Shown here: positions 38,425 through 48,050 of the stretch, piece after piece | Layout: each line of letters opens with the position of its first letter | Position numbering within the stretch: the first letter of the stretch is position 1 | Assembly (NCBI RefSeq): GCF_019263805.1 | Contig: NZ_CP079195.1 | Location: forward strand, 2,207,501 to 2,271,500 | DNA: 64,000 bases | Source of the DNA: Polaribacter sp. NJDZ03 | Lineage (GTDB): Bacteria > Bacteroidota > Bacteroidia > Flavobacteriales > Flavobacteriaceae | Direction: 5' to 3' | Made by a program: the position numbers and the translations under genes | The notes under the pieces: generated by a model | Told to the model about the DNA's origin: nothing | The model's input: the letters and a program-made list of their open reading frames with translations, nothing else | Database searches by the model: none

Positions 38425-39531
38425 ATGGAAATAGACAAATTAGACCTGAATGAGGTTTTAAAAAAATTTAAAAAAGATTTGGAAAGTTACAAAAACGCAA
38501 AAATCAAATGTGGAATTATTGGTAGAAGCGGAACTGGAAAATCATCTTTAATTAATGCTATTGCAGGAGAAGAAGTTGCCGAGGTTGGAGAAATCGAAAC
38601 TACAATGAATGTTAACGAACCAATTGAACACGGAGGTTTACTATTTTATGACTTACCCGGTTGTTCAACTTCTAATTTTCCGAAAGAAAATTATATTAAC
38701 GAATTTAATATTGAAGAATTTGATTGTGTTATTCTAGTTACAGCGGATAGATTTTATGATGATGACTTATTTTTAATGCAAGAATTAATCCGAATTAAAA
38801 AACCTGTATACGCCGTAAGAACTAAAATGGATTTTGCTGTAGATAGAGGTTTAAAAAGAGGAATTAATGAAAAAGAAACATATGGAAAGATTTATAACAA
38901 TCTTTCTGAAAATCTAAAAGGATTCAGAATCAAAGGAATCTATTTAACATCATCTGACTATCCAAATGAGTATGATTTAAGTAAATTATTAGAAGATATT
39001 TATTCCAGTTTAAGTAATTTCAAAAAAGAAAGATTTATTGCCGACATAAATATCACTAGTGAAAATATACTTTTAGAAAAAAGAAAAATAGCAGATAAAA
39101 TAGTTTCACGTTATTCTGCATTAGCCGCTGCTAATGGTCTAAACCCAATACCTGGACTTGACATCGGTGTTGACATAACATTAATGGTTAAATTGTCAAA
39201 AGAAGTTCAGAACATTTACGGACTGAATGAAGAACAACAAGAATACAACAAACAACTTTTAGATCAAAAAAGTATAAAATTGATTGCAAGTAAAGTTCTT
39301 CAGTACACTGCGAGATATGGTGGAAAAGAAGCAATTATGATTCTTTTGAAAAAAGCAAGCACAACATTAATTGCGAAAACAGCTTCAAAATGGATTCCTT
39401 TAGTGGGTTCAATAATTGCAGCTGGAATAGGATTTAAAATGACATCTTGGATTGGAAATGATATGATTGTAGATGCAGAAGAAATAGCACAAGAAACATT
39501 TAATTCATTTAAGAAAACGGAAAACAACTAA
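38425..39531 (+). CDS. Cassette 2: IRG-like GTPase
   Basis: This 368-residue protein has a G domain whose P-loop is GRSGTGKSS (33-41). Switch and G3 motifs are GEIETTMNV and FYDLPGCST, and G4 is VRTKMD. This layout, with a long C-terminal helical region containing hydrophobic stretches (NPIPGLDIGVDITLMV, WIPLVGSIIAAGIGF), resembles the interferon-inducible (IRG) GTPase group, which acts at membranes. Bacterial members are of unknown function; some dynamin or IRG-like GTPases are suspected in phage defence. It fills its cassette (38324-39657) alone, and its stop touches attC2. Confidence 0.8.
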   Translation: MEIDKLDLNEVLKKFKKDLESYKNAKIKCGIIGRSGTGKSSLINAIAGEEVAEVGEIETTMNVNEPIEHGGLLFYDLPGCSTSNFPKENYINEFNIEEFDCVILVTADRFYDDDLFLMQELIRIKKPVYAVRTKMDFAVDRGLKRGINEKETYGKIYNNLSENLKGFRIKGIYLTSSDYPNEYDLSKLLEDIYSSLSNFKKERFIADINITSENILLEKRKIADKIVSRYSALAAANGLNPIPGLDIGVDITLMVKLSKEVQNIYGLNEEQQEYNKQLLDQKSIKLIASKVLQYTARYGGKEAIMILLKKASTTLIAKTASKWIPLVGSIIAAGIGFKMTSWIGNDMIVDAEEIAQETFNSFKKTENN

Positions 39532-39663
39532 AGCTAACACCGTATAAAAAAAATTGCTAATAAAAGCCTACTTACGAAAGTTCTCGCGAACTTTCTTTGT
39601 AGGTTATTATTTGCTAACTTTACTACTAAACCACGCAACTTTTCTTATACAACAACGTTGTAA
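39532..39663 (+). repeat. attC2 (arm type C)
   Basis: R'' AGCTAAC is complementary to the left border GTTAGCT of cassette 2; the match extends to 10 bases (TAAAGCTAAC). The central hairpin GAAAGTTCTCGCGAACTTTC is GC-clamped. It ends at GTTGTAA, the start of cassette 3. Confidence 0.92.
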
Positions 39664-39686
39664 GTAATTTACCAGAACAATAGAAA

Positions 39687-40682
39687 ATGAAGAAAATATT
39701 GACAAACGTTATTTTAATTTTTATAACATTAGCAAGTCAAGCACAGGTTAAAAAGATTGAATTAGAAAATCGTAATGGTAAATATTATGAAATAGGAAAA
39801 GAGATTCCTTTTACTGGAGAATCTTATACCTTCTATTCTGAAAACAAAAAAGAAACATTTACAGAATTCACTGATGGAGAATTGAACGGTGAAATGAAAA
39901 AATGGTTTCCTAACGGAAAAATTGAAGTTTCCGGAAAAATGGTTAAAGGAAAAAAAAATGGTAATTGGATAGCTTGGTTTTCTAATGGTAATAAACTGAG
40001 AGAAGGAATATACAAAGACAATAAAGAAGAAGGAAAATTTACTTGGTGGTATGAAAACGGAAAATTAAAAAAGAGAGGTTTTTATAAAAATGGAACTTCT
40101 AATGGGAAATGGACTTGGTACTTTAATAACGGACAAAAAGAGTCTGAAGGAAAATTATTAAGCGAAACTAATATTGGAAAATGGTTTTGGTGGAATGAAA
40201 AAGGAGAATTAATTCACGAAAAGGATTTTTCTGAAAAATTAGAAAATAAAGCCTTTAATAAATTAATAATTGGGAAATGGAATTATATAAAATCTACTGA
40301 CAAAGAAAATAAATCTATTAAACACGTTATTCGTAAATACCCAAATGGGAAAGAAATGAAAATTGTTGCAAGTGGGCCAAATATTATTATTAAAAATGAT
40401 GGTACTTACGAGAAAAAATTCACGAAAGAAAATACAGATTACGGGAATTGGGAAATGCTAAAAAAAGATGAAATTAAATTTGAAATGGTTATTCCTAAAA
40501 ATTCTGAACAAGCAAAATTTATTGCTATAGCTCAAAAAGCTATGGGTAAAAAATGGAAAGAAGATGAAAAAGGAAATTATCTTGATTCTTCTACAAGTAA
40601 AATAATTTCATTAACAGATACAATAATGAAAATCGAATATGAAAAAAATTACGTTTTGATTTATAAAAAAGAATCCGAATAA
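39687..40682 (+). CDS. Cassette 3: secreted MORN-repeat (YwqK-like) protein with lipocalin-like C-terminus
   Basis: This 331-residue protein has a signal peptide ending at LASQAQ. Residues 55-175 are MORN-type repeats (GEMKKWFPNGKIEVSGKM, GNWIAWFSNGNKLREG, GKFTWWYENGKLKKRG, GKWTWYFNNGQKESEG), as in proteins annotated YwqK-family antitoxin. The C-terminal part (IIGKWNYIKSTDKEN ... NDGTYEKKF) resembles a lipocalin-like sandwich. The protein is probably periplasmic or surface exposed, and its function is not known. It is the only gene in cassette 39658-40817. Confidence 0.8.
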   Translation: MKKILTNVILIFITLASQAQVKKIELENRNGKYYEIGKEIPFTGESYTFYSENKKETFTEFTDGELNGEMKKWFPNGKIEVSGKMVKGKKNGNWIAWFSNGNKLREGIYKDNKEEGKFTWWYENGKLKKRGFYKNGTSNGKWTWYFNNGQKESEGKLLSETNIGKWFWWNEKGELIHEKDFSEKLENKAFNKLIIGKWNYIKSTDKENKSIKHVIRKYPNGKEMKIVASGPNIIIKNDGTYEKKFTKENTDYGNWEMLKKDEIKFEMVIPKNSEQAKFIAIAQKAMGKKWKEDEKGNYLDSSTSKIISLTDTIMKIEYEKNYVLIYKKESE

Positions 40683-40689
40683 AAACTAC

Positions 40690-40823
40690 TTACAACACCG
40701 TATATAATTTATTGCTGGCTTCTCGCCTACTTACGAAAGTCCTCGCGGACTTTCTTGGTCGGTAATTATTTACTAAATTAGGTGCTTGAAACACGCAACA
40801 AACCATATACAACAACGTTGTAA
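40690..40823 (+). repeat. attC3 (arm type C)
   Basis: R'' TTACAAC is complementary to the border GTTGTAA of cassette 3, extending to TACTTACAAC against GTTGTAAGTA. Arms GTATATAATTTATTGC and GCAACAAACCATATAC. The hairpin is GAAAGTCCTCGCGGACTTTC. Confidence 0.92.
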
Positions 40824-41537
40824 AAAACTGGTTGATTTCATAATTAAAAAGCAACAGTTCTTTTAAAACAGCATTTTACTTTTAAATGAAAAACTAAAAA
40901 TACATAGAAAATTATTTGAATAATTCTAATTTCTAATAAAGCAAAACTGAATTAAAATCTTTGTGGAAATTCTAATAAAATGAAAATTACAAAAAGCTGA
41001 GAAACTTCAAGTTTTCAAATAATAAAATTCTAAAACTCAAAATGAAGATTTAAAATCCTTGTGAAATTTTACAATAAAATGAAAATTATAGAAAGCTGAA
41101 AAATTTCGAATTTATTATATAATCAAATATTAAAACCCAAAATGAAGATTTAAAATCGTTGCGGAATTTCTAGTAAAATGAAAATTACAATAAGCTGAAA
41201 AACTTAGAGTTTTAAAAAAATGAAATGGAAATTTAAATCTTTGTGGAGTATTAAATAAATGAAAAACCTGAATCAATAATTTAAGATTAGAAAATTCTAT
41301 AAAACTCATTTTTTACGATTTGAATTTTTATCGAAACTTTAAAAAAAATATTGTAAATTTCATCAAAATATAGAACTAGTAATTAAGATACAGAATTAAA
41401 TACGCATTTTACAACACCGTGTATAAAAAATTGCTAGTTTTAGCTTTAGTAAAGGTTATTGCTTTTTTTGCTCACTCCTATTTTCCTTCGGAAAATAGCC
41501 GCTCACTTAAAACGCAACTTTCCATAACACAACAACG
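40818..41537 (+). other. Cassette 4: ORF-less cassette, family II
   Basis: No supportable gene. The body is made of about four degenerate units of roughly 125 bp containing the words TTTGTGGAAATTCTAATAAAA, ATGAAAATTA and AGCTGAAAAATTT. The start TTGTAAAAAACTGGTTGATT and the end are shared with cassette 7, which has one unit fewer. Confidence 0.85.
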
Positions 41538-41543
41538 TTGGGC
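41409..41543 (+). repeat. attC4 (arm type A)
   Basis: R'' TTACAAC matches the border GTTGTAA of cassette 4, with nine bases complementary. Arms GTGTATAAAAAATTGC and GCAACTTTCCATAACAC have one unpaired extra base. The hairpin is ATTTTCCTTCGGAAAAT. It ends at GTTGGGC. Confidence 0.92.
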
Positions 41544-42247
41544 GTAAGTTAAAAGTAAACTCAGATAAGCTATAAAAATTCGTTATTTTAAAGATAAATT
41601 AACCATAAAAAAAGTGAAATATTGAATTTTAATACAATTTAGAAAAACTGAAAAATTTAGAGTTTCAAGAAAATGAAAAATTGAACGCAGCCAAACTTTA
41701 TGAGAACTAAAATTTCAAGATTTAAGAAAATTTAGAAAAAGCTGAAAAATTTAGAGTTTTAAGAAAACGAAAAATTGAACGCAGCCAAACTTTGAGAGAA
41801 CAAAAATTTCAAGGTTTAAGATAATTTAGAAAAAGCTGAAAAATTTAGAGTTTTAAGAAAACGAAAAATTGAACGCAGCCAAACTTTGTGAGAACTAAAA
41901 TTTCAAGATTTAAGACAATTTAGAAAAAGCTGAAAAATTTAGAGTTTTAAGAAAACGAAAAATTGAACGCAGCCAAACTTTGTGAGAACTAAAATTTCAA
42001 GATTTAAGACAATTTAGAAAAAGTTGAAAAATTTAGAGTTTTAAGAAAACGAAAAATGTTCTGAATGTAAAATAATTAGGAATTTAATTTAGAAAAATCG
42101 ATAAATAAAATAACCTACGCCCAACACCGTGTATAAAAAATTGCTTATTTTTATCCTAACCAAAAGTAGTTGCTTTTTTGTGAACATCAATTTTCCTGCG
42201 GAAAATAGCCGTTCACTTTAAACGCAACTTTCCATAACACAACAACG
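41538..42247 (+). other. Cassette 5: ORF-less cassette of 94-bp tandem repeats, family III (copy 1)
   Basis: The word GAACGCAGCCAAACTTT recurs at 41683, 41777, 41871 and 41965, exactly 94 bp apart. Each unit also holds GCTGAAAAATTTAGAGTTTT. No coding frame is supported. Cassette 20 is the same cassette with five occurrences of this word and an identical attC. Confidence 0.9.
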
Positions 42248-42253
42248 TTAGCA
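42119..42253 (+). repeat. attC5 (arm type A)
   Basis: R'' GCCCAAC matches the border GTTGGGC, extending to TACGCCCAAC against GTTGGGCGTA. The hairpin is ATTTTCCTGCGGAAAAT. The sequence looks identical to attC20. Confidence 0.92.
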
Positions 42254-42816
42254 AAAACTGTTGAAAGTATAATTTAAGATCAAAAGTTATATAAATAAAC
42301 ATTCTACTTTTAAAGCTTGAAAAAAATAAAATTCGGAGAAAATTGTAGGAAAAATAAAATTATGGAACACTCTCTCGCTAATCAAAATTCTGAAAGGATT
42401 TTGTTGGTTTTTAAGATTTTAAAGTTCCGAAATTTAATCAAATCCATATTCTAGTTCAGAATTTAGAAGCTCTTAAAAAAGGAAAAAAACTTTGCGGAAT
42501 TTAGCCTGTTTGAAAAATTATCTAAATGTGAATTTACTCAAACGCTGAAAAAACAAAATTTTGGAATTGAGCAAAATACAGAATGAAAAAGCTTTGCGGA
42601 ATACTTAATCAAAAGCTGAATTTTGCAAAACGTGAAAAAGAAAAAAAATAGAAATGAAGGAAAAATTAGCTAAAAATAAAAACACGCATTTGCTAACACC
42701 GTGCATAATTTATTGCTTGCGTAGTTTTTCCGTTGGAAAAACCTCGCACACATAAAAGTCTGGTATTTTAATTATTTTTTCGCTAAATTTACGCAACAAA
42801 CCATAGCACAACAACG
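42248..42816 (+). other. Cassette 6: ORF-less cassette related to family I
   Basis: No gene is supported. It shares the words GGAACACTCTCTCGCTAATC, TTTGCGGAATT and ACTCAAACGCTGAAAAA with the family I cassettes, but in a rearranged, more degenerate order. Confidence 0.8.
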
Positions 42817-42822
42817 TTGTAA
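42691..42822 (+). repeat. attC6 (arm type D)
   Basis: R'' TGCTAAC matches GTTAGCA of cassette 6. The arms are GTGCATAATTTATTGC and GCAACAAACCATAGCAC. The GTGC/GCAC change, against GTGT/ACAC elsewhere, preserves pairing. The hairpin is TTTTTCCGTTGGAAAAA. Confidence 0.9.
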
Positions 42823-43495
42823 AAAACTGGTTGATTTCATAATTAAAAAGCAACAGTTCTTTTAAAACAGCATTTTACTTTTAAATGAAAAACTAAAAAT
42901 ACCTAGAAAATTATTTGAATAATTCTAATTTCTAATAAAGCAAAACTGAATTAAAATCTTTGTGGAAATTCTAATAAAATGAAAATTATAGAAAGCTGAA
43001 AAATTTCGATTTTATTATATAATCAAAAACTTAAAATGAATATTTAAAATCTTTGCGGAATTTCTAGTAAAATGAAAATTACAATAAGCTGAAAAACTTA
43101 GAGTTTTAAAAAACTAAAATGAAAATTTAAATCTTTGTGGAGTATCAAATAAATGAAAGATTTTAGAAAGCTGAAAAATTGAACTTTAAAAATTAATTAA
43201 ACGTTGAAAAAAGAGAAATGAAAAACCTGAATCAATAATTTAAAATTAGAAAATTCTATAAAACTCATTTTTTACGATTTGAATTTTTATCGAAACTTTA
43301 AAAAAATTATTGTAAATTTCATCAAAATATAGAACTAGTAATTAAGAGGCAGAATTTAATACGCATTTTACAACACCGTGTATAAAAAATTGCTAGTTTT
43401 AGCTTTATTAAAAGAAGTTGCTTTTTTGCTCACTCCTATTTTCCTACGGAAAATAGCCGTGCTTTTAAAACGCAACTTTCCATAACACAACAACG
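42817..43495 (+). other. Cassette 7: ORF-less cassette, family II (shorter copy)
   Basis: It is near-identical to cassette 4 at both ends, but one internal repeat unit is missing: the junction at ATAAAATGAAAATTATAGAA fuses two of cassette 4's units. About 40 bp near 43150-43220 are present here and absent in cassette 4. Confidence 0.85.
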
Positions 43496-43501
43496 TTAGG
43501 C
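43368..43501 (+). repeat. attC7 (arm type A)
   Basis: R'' TTACAAC matches GTTGTAA. It is close to attC4 with scattered changes in the variable region. The hairpin is ATTTTCCTACGGAAAAT. It ends at GTTAGGC. Confidence 0.92.
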
Positions 43502-43519
43502 AAAATTGAATACAAATTC

Positions 43520-44947
43520 ATGACATTAAAGGAAATTGGAAATATAATTGATTTATCAAAATCTCTTGAATTACTTGATGAAATACGAAATATAGAACAT
43601 GGTTTTCTATCTTCAACAGAATTTTCTTCTATTTATAAAATTCAACTAAAACCTAATGATAAAGGAATAAAATTTACACTTTTTCCAGATCCCTTAAACT
43701 TTAAACTTGACAAATGGGAATTTAAAGATTTAGAAATAAATCAAAATGAATTAAGATTAAAAGTACCTTATTTATATTTAACGAATAAAAGCAGAAATCA
43801 AGTAAATGGAAAAATTTCGGAATTTGAATATGGTTCTTTCAGTAAACTAGAATTAAGAAGCCATAGATTAGTTTTACCTTTAAAAAATACAATTGACTTC
43901 TCCTTTTCACTAGAAAACATAATAATTGATTATAAATATAAATCAGTAATTCACACAAGAGAAGCAACTGAAATTATAATTAATAAAAATATATTTCTTC
44001 TTTTTAAAGCAAAGAAAAAAATTACAGAATTTTCAGATCGGGATTATTTAGTTCTAGAATGTAAAACTAAAATGTCTTATTCTGAATTTTCAGAATATTG
44101 TTTTTCAATACTAATTTCATTTGGTTTTATTACTGGTAACTTCATAAATAATGATGGTTATTTTTTACAGTATGAAAATAACGAAATGAAAGACGTTGTT
44201 GGTGTTGCATATAGGCAAATGAGAGGTTCAATAAAATGTCATTTTTCACCAATTTATTCAAATCCATTTGGATATATTCATGAAAAAGAGAAAGCAAGTT
44301 TATATCAAAATAAAGTTAGAACATTGAATTTAAAAGAGTTCTCAAACTTGTGTCAATATTGCCACCTAAATAATGATATAAAATCAGTTTTACTACTATT
44401 AATCGAGGTACATACTCAAACACTTGTATCAGGACCGGGAATATTATCAATTGCACTTGAAACATTATCTAAAGTATTATATGAGGAAAACAAATCTACA
44501 TTAGCACCAATAAAAAACAAAAGTATTTCAAAGAAATTAAGAAAGGAACTCTTAAAGACTCTCGAGAACTTTAAAGATGAAATTGATTTAGAAGGTAAAG
44601 AAATAATTAAGTCAAGGATTGACCAAATAAATCAAAGAACAAACCGAGACAAGTTATTAATTCCATTTAAGATTTTGGATATTCCAATTTATTTATCTGA
44701 TATTGAAGCTATAGAACAAAGGAATGCCTTCTTACATGGGAAAACTCCAATGATTCGAGAAATAACAACAAAATCCATTAACGAAGAGGATAAACTAATA
44801 TATTATCTTTATCTAAAACTATATGTTCTAGTTTCATCTATTCTTTTAAAATATATTGGATTTGATAATTTAGTTGTCAATTATCCGAAAATTCACGAAA
44901 AAAATACAGGAATTGAATTAGATGAAGAATATTATAGACAAATATAA
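43520..44947 (+). CDS. Cassette 8: ApeA-like protein with C-terminal HEPN domain
   Basis: This 475-residue soluble protein starts at ATG (MTLKEIGNIIDLSKSLELLD). The N-terminal two thirds are beta-rich and unrecognised. The C-terminal region ends in an all-helical segment with EQRNAFLHGK, the R-X4-H motif of HEPN ribonucleases (Arg401, His406), preceded by the YLSDIEAI helix. The layout of a beta-rich N-terminal half plus an RNxxxHG HEPN end is like ApeA-type anti-phage proteins. HEPN domains often cut tRNA or mRNA when a toxin is unleashed. RNase activity and defence are inferences. Confidence 0.72.
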   Translation: MTLKEIGNIIDLSKSLELLDEIRNIEHGFLSSTEFSSIYKIQLKPNDKGIKFTLFPDPLNFKLDKWEFKDLEINQNELRLKVPYLYLTNKSRNQVNGKISEFEYGSFSKLELRSHRLVLPLKNTIDFSFSLENIIIDYKYKSVIHTREATEIIINKNIFLLFKAKKKITEFSDRDYLVLECKTKMSYSEFSEYCFSILISFGFITGNFINNDGYFLQYENNEMKDVVGVAYRQMRGSIKCHFSPIYSNPFGYIHEKEKASLYQNKVRTLNLKEFSNLCQYCHLNNDIKSVLLLLIEVHTQTLVSGPGILSIALETLSKVLYEENKSTLAPIKNKSISKKLRKELLKTLENFKDEIDLEGKEIIKSRIDQINQRTNRDKLLIPFKILDIPIYLSDIEAIEQRNAFLHGKTPMIREITTKSINEEDKLIYYLYLKLYVLVSSILLKYIGFDNLVVNYPKIHEKNTGIELDEEYYRQI

Positions 44948-44957
44948 AAACAACTTT

Positions 44958-45091
44958 GCCTAACACCGTGTATTAAAAATTGCTAAATTAGTACTTAATT
45001 AAAAGCAGTTGCATTTTTGTGAACTACAATTTTCCTTCGGAAAATAGCCGTTCACTTAAAACGCAACTTTCAATACACAACAACGTTGGCA
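44958..45091 (+). repeat. attC8 (arm type A)
   Basis: R'' GCCTAAC matches GTTAGGC, extending to TTTGCCTAAC against GTTAGGCAAA. Arms GTGTATTAAAAATTGC and GCAACTTTCAATACAC pair over all 16 positions if minus-strand G-T wobbles are allowed. It ends at GTTGGCA. Confidence 0.93.
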
Positions 45092-45112
45092 ACAATATGA
45101 AACCGAACTAAT

Positions 45113-46165
45113 TTGACAAATACAGAACTAATAAATGACATTGGAAAAATCATTGTTTTTCTAATGATATTGTTATCAATATTCTTGATTACTGTAAAAT
45201 CTACTAAAAAAGTATCAAACTATTTATTTGCAGTATTTCTTTTAGTTACCGCCTTTGATTTTATTAGTATGTTTTTAGATATTTCCAATAACACCCTAAA
45301 TAGCTTAAAAATAGCATCCGTATTACTTCAAATGCCTTTATACTACTTGTATGTACAATCAGTTTGTTATTTTAATTTTAAACTAGAAAGAAAACATTTT
45401 TTACATGCCATTTTATTTTTAGTTGTATTTATACTTTTATTTAGCACGAATATTTCTGATGGGAGCTATAATATTTTTCAAACACTATCTAAAGTCCAAT
45501 ACTATTGTTATATAATCGCTGTATTTTTCACACTGATTCAATTTAAAAAATTGTATCAAGAAAATTACGCAGCCAACCATAAAAACACATACAAATGGCT
45601 GTTGCAAATTACCATTCTATTTCTAATTGGCAATTGTTTTGTATTGTTCAGGTCTTTTATTACGTCTGAAAACAATAGTAATCTACTTGCCTACATAAAC
45701 TTGCTCATAAGTGTTTTTGCCTTATTTGTTATTTGTTGGTTTGTTTTAAAAGCATTGTATCAACCAAAATTATTTTTAGGAGTTGATAAAAATTTAACTA
45801 CGCTTAAAGCGATTCAAAAACCGACTACAGAAACGGAACAAGCCTTACAACTACTTTCCGAATATATGAATACTGAAAAGCCTTATTTGGATCCCGAACT
45901 TAATTTACAAAAGTTAGCAATTAGTTTAAATCTTCCTGAAAAACAACTTTCACAACTAATCAATAAGCATATTGGAAAACATTTTTTTGATTATGTTAAT
46001 GAGTATAGAATCAATGATGCTAAAACGTTATTAAAAGAACAAACCGACTTAACAGTTTTAGAAATACTTTACCAAATAGGTTTTAATTCAAAATCATCCT
46101 TTTATACGGCTTTTAAAAAAGAAACTCTTCAAACACCATTAGCTTACAGAAAATCAACAACATAG
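45113..46165 (+). CDS. Cassette 9, first gene: membrane-bound AraC-family regulator
   Basis: This 350-residue protein starts at TTG. The N-terminal 220 residues hold about seven hydrophobic helices (IVFLMILLSIFLITV, FLHAILFLVVFILLF). A C-terminal AraC HTH spans about 250-348 (LNLPEKQLSQLINKHIGKHF, LEILYQIGFNSKSSFYTAFK). This 7TM plus AraC layout is common in Bacteroidota. It probably senses a signal in the membrane and controls the serine hydrolase gene next to it. A hairpin terminator follows. Confidence 0.88.
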   Translation: MTNTELINDIGKIIVFLMILLSIFLITVKSTKKVSNYLFAVFLLVTAFDFISMFLDISNNTLNSLKIASVLLQMPLYYLYVQSVCYFNFKLERKHFLHAILFLVVFILLFSTNISDGSYNIFQTLSKVQYYCYIIAVFFTLIQFKKLYQENYAANHKNTYKWLLQITILFLIGNCFVLFRSFITSENNSNLLAYINLLISVFALFVICWFVLKALYQPKLFLGVDKNLTTLKAIQKPTTETEQALQLLSEYMNTEKPYLDPELNLQKLAISLNLPEKQLSQLINKHIGKHFFDYVNEYRINDAKTLLKEQTDLTVLEILYQIGFNSKSSFYTAFKKETLQTPLAYRKSTT

Positions 46166-46169
46166 GATA

Positions 46170-46197
46170 GTCCGATTTAAAGTCGGACACATTTTTT
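46170..46197 (+). terminator. Terminator inside cassette 9
   Basis: GTCCGA (46170-46175) and TCGGAC (46183-46188) form a stem followed by TTTTTT. It separates the AraC gene from the serine hydrolase gene, so the latter should have its own promoter. Confidence 0.65.
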
Positions 46198-46283
46198 GCT
46201 ATAAAATCAGTTCGATTTCCGATAGTCAAACTCTTTATTTGACTTTATGTTTCACTTTTGTCCCGAACAAAAAAATAATTAAA

Positions 46284-47912
46284 ATGAAACATCAAATCTC
46301 TATTATCTTATTTCTATTTTTTCAAACATTATTTGTTTCAGGGCAAACAAATATAAGAACACAGCATTCTTATTATAAAATAGATTCGCTATTCAATGCT
46401 CATTACAAATCCAATACAACAGGTGCTGTATTTGCCATCATTAAAAATGGCAGAACCACCTATAAAAAAGCCATAGGATTAGCCAATGTTGAGTATGACA
46501 TTCCTATAACAGATGCCTCAGTATTTAATATCGCTTCAATATCTAAACAATTTACAACCTACCTAGCTCTACTTCTAGAACAAGAAGGCAAACTCTCATT
46601 TAATGATGATATCCGAACATATTTACCAGAACTAAAACACTTACCAAATAAAATAACGGTTAAACAACTTGCAAATCACACACACGGACTATCGAACCCA
46701 GATGAATTAGCTCAACTAAAAGGTCTTAAAACAATGAGTCACCAAGAAGTTGTAAAAATGTTATTAAACATAAAACATGTAAACTTTAATGCAGGAGAAA
46801 AATACGAATACAACAATACTGGATACATATTACTTTCAGAAATTATTGAACGAGTTGGACAAAAACCATTTAAGGAACAACTACAAGAAAAAATATTCAT
46901 TCCATTGGGTATGAAAGACACGAAAGTAGTTGATAATAATAATTTGGTTGTTAAAAATAAAGCATATTCGTACAATTTAGATAATGATATTTATGAAATC
47001 AATCCTGTAAAACTTTCAACTATAGGTTCTTCTGGAATTTATACTACAATAAATGATTTAGCTTTATGGGCAAAAAATTACCAAAACCCAGTTATTGGTA
47101 ATAGCAGTTTTTATAAAAAAATGCAAACTGCGACCATTCTTAATTCTAAAAAAGAAATCAAATATGGATTAGGTTTACAGTTTGATAATTACAAAGGGAT
47201 TGATGTTATATTTCATGGTGGAGGAACAGCAGGTTACCGTTCTTACATTTTGCATGTACCCAAGCACAAGTTGTCTCTCATTTTCTTATCTAATGCCAAT
47301 GACTTTTCTGGTCTTGACGTTGTTTATAAATCAATCGAATTACTTTTAAAAGAAGATATAAAAGCTAAAACGCCAGCAAAAATCGCTATCAGCAATGAAC
47401 AGTTAAAAAAATACACAGGAACATACGAGTTTCAACCAGGTGTTTACTATAATATTATAGCAAAGAAAGATACTTTATATTTTCAATCTTTTGGAACAAA
47501 GGATTTACATCCATTACCCCATTTGTTCGGAAACACTTTTGATTTCCCGTATATCCCGCACACTAAATTCATCTTTTATGATGATAAGTTTGATTTCCGA
47601 ATCGCAGATTTCACCTATGAGTGCTTTAAAAGTATTATAGAACAACCTAATTCAAAAGAAATAGATTTGACTGATTTTACAGGAACATACAGAAACAAAG
47701 AACATAATATGGTTTATGACTTAAGTATAATAGATGATGAACTTACACTTACCCGAACTTTTGGTAATCCGATAGTTCTAAATTCTCTTACTTTAGAAAG
47801 CTTTTATTCGCCAGAATTAGGGAATTTAGATTTTACTTATGCCCCAAATAGATTGATAAAAGGATTTAAATTGTCAGGGCAAAATTTTAAAAATATAGTA
47901 TTCGAAAAATAA
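46284..47912 (+). CDS. Cassette 9, second gene: secreted serine hydrolase of the beta-lactamase (class C/esterase) superfamily
   Basis: A 542-residue protein from the ATG at 46284 (MKHQISIILFLFFQTLFVSG, a signal peptide). An earlier in-frame start at 46239 is less likely. The catalytic SXXK is in NIASISKQFT (Ser85, Lys88 from this start), the Tyr motif is in YEYNNTGY, and HGGGTAGYRS stands for the third motif. The last 160 residues form a lipocalin-like tail often attached to such enzymes. The substrate could be a peptide, an ester or a beta-lactam; nothing in the sequence decides. It shares a cassette with the AraC gene. Confidence 0.88.
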   Translation: MKHQISIILFLFFQTLFVSGQTNIRTQHSYYKIDSLFNAHYKSNTTGAVFAIIKNGRTTYKKAIGLANVEYDIPITDASVFNIASISKQFTTYLALLLEQEGKLSFNDDIRTYLPELKHLPNKITVKQLANHTHGLSNPDELAQLKGLKTMSHQEVVKMLLNIKHVNFNAGEKYEYNNTGYILLSEIIERVGQKPFKEQLQEKIFIPLGMKDTKVVDNNNLVVKNKAYSYNLDNDIYEINPVKLSTIGSSGIYTTINDLALWAKNYQNPVIGNSSFYKKMQTATILNSKKEIKYGLGLQFDNYKGIDVIFHGGGTAGYRSYILHVPKHKLSLIFLSNANDFSGLDVVYKSIELLLKEDIKAKTPAKIAISNEQLKKYTGTYEFQPGVYYNIIAKKDTLYFQSFGTKDLHPLPHLFGNTFDFPYIPHTKFIFYDDKFDFRIADFTYECFKSIIEQPNSKEIDLTDFTGTYRNKEHNMVYDLSIIDDELTLTRTFGNPIVLNSLTLESFYSPELGNLDFTYAPNRLIKGFKLSGQNFKNIVFEK

Positions 47913-47918
47913 TACTGT

Positions 47919-48050
47919 TGCCAACACCGTATATAAAAAATAGCAGTTAAGAGTAAAACTTAAAGTTTAGTTCATTTCTGCTATCTTTGTTTTTAAACTG
48001 AAAATTGGCACATATAAACCTGCTACTTTTCATATACAAACACGTTGCCA
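47919..48050 (+). repeat. attC9 (divergent arm type)
   Basis: R'' TGCCAAC matches GTTGGCA, with TGTTGCCAAC complementary to GTTGGCAACA. Arms GTATATAAAAAATAGCAG and CTGCTACTTTTCATATAC pair over 18 positions with two minus-strand wobbles. The central region lacks the usual GC hairpin and is unlike all other copies. Confidence 0.88.

Noticed and set aside
41200..41420. Small frames in family II and III cassettes as hidden genes
   Set aside because: Stops are frequent in all plus-strand frames and repeat units are not multiples of three (94 bp), so frames shift from unit to unit.
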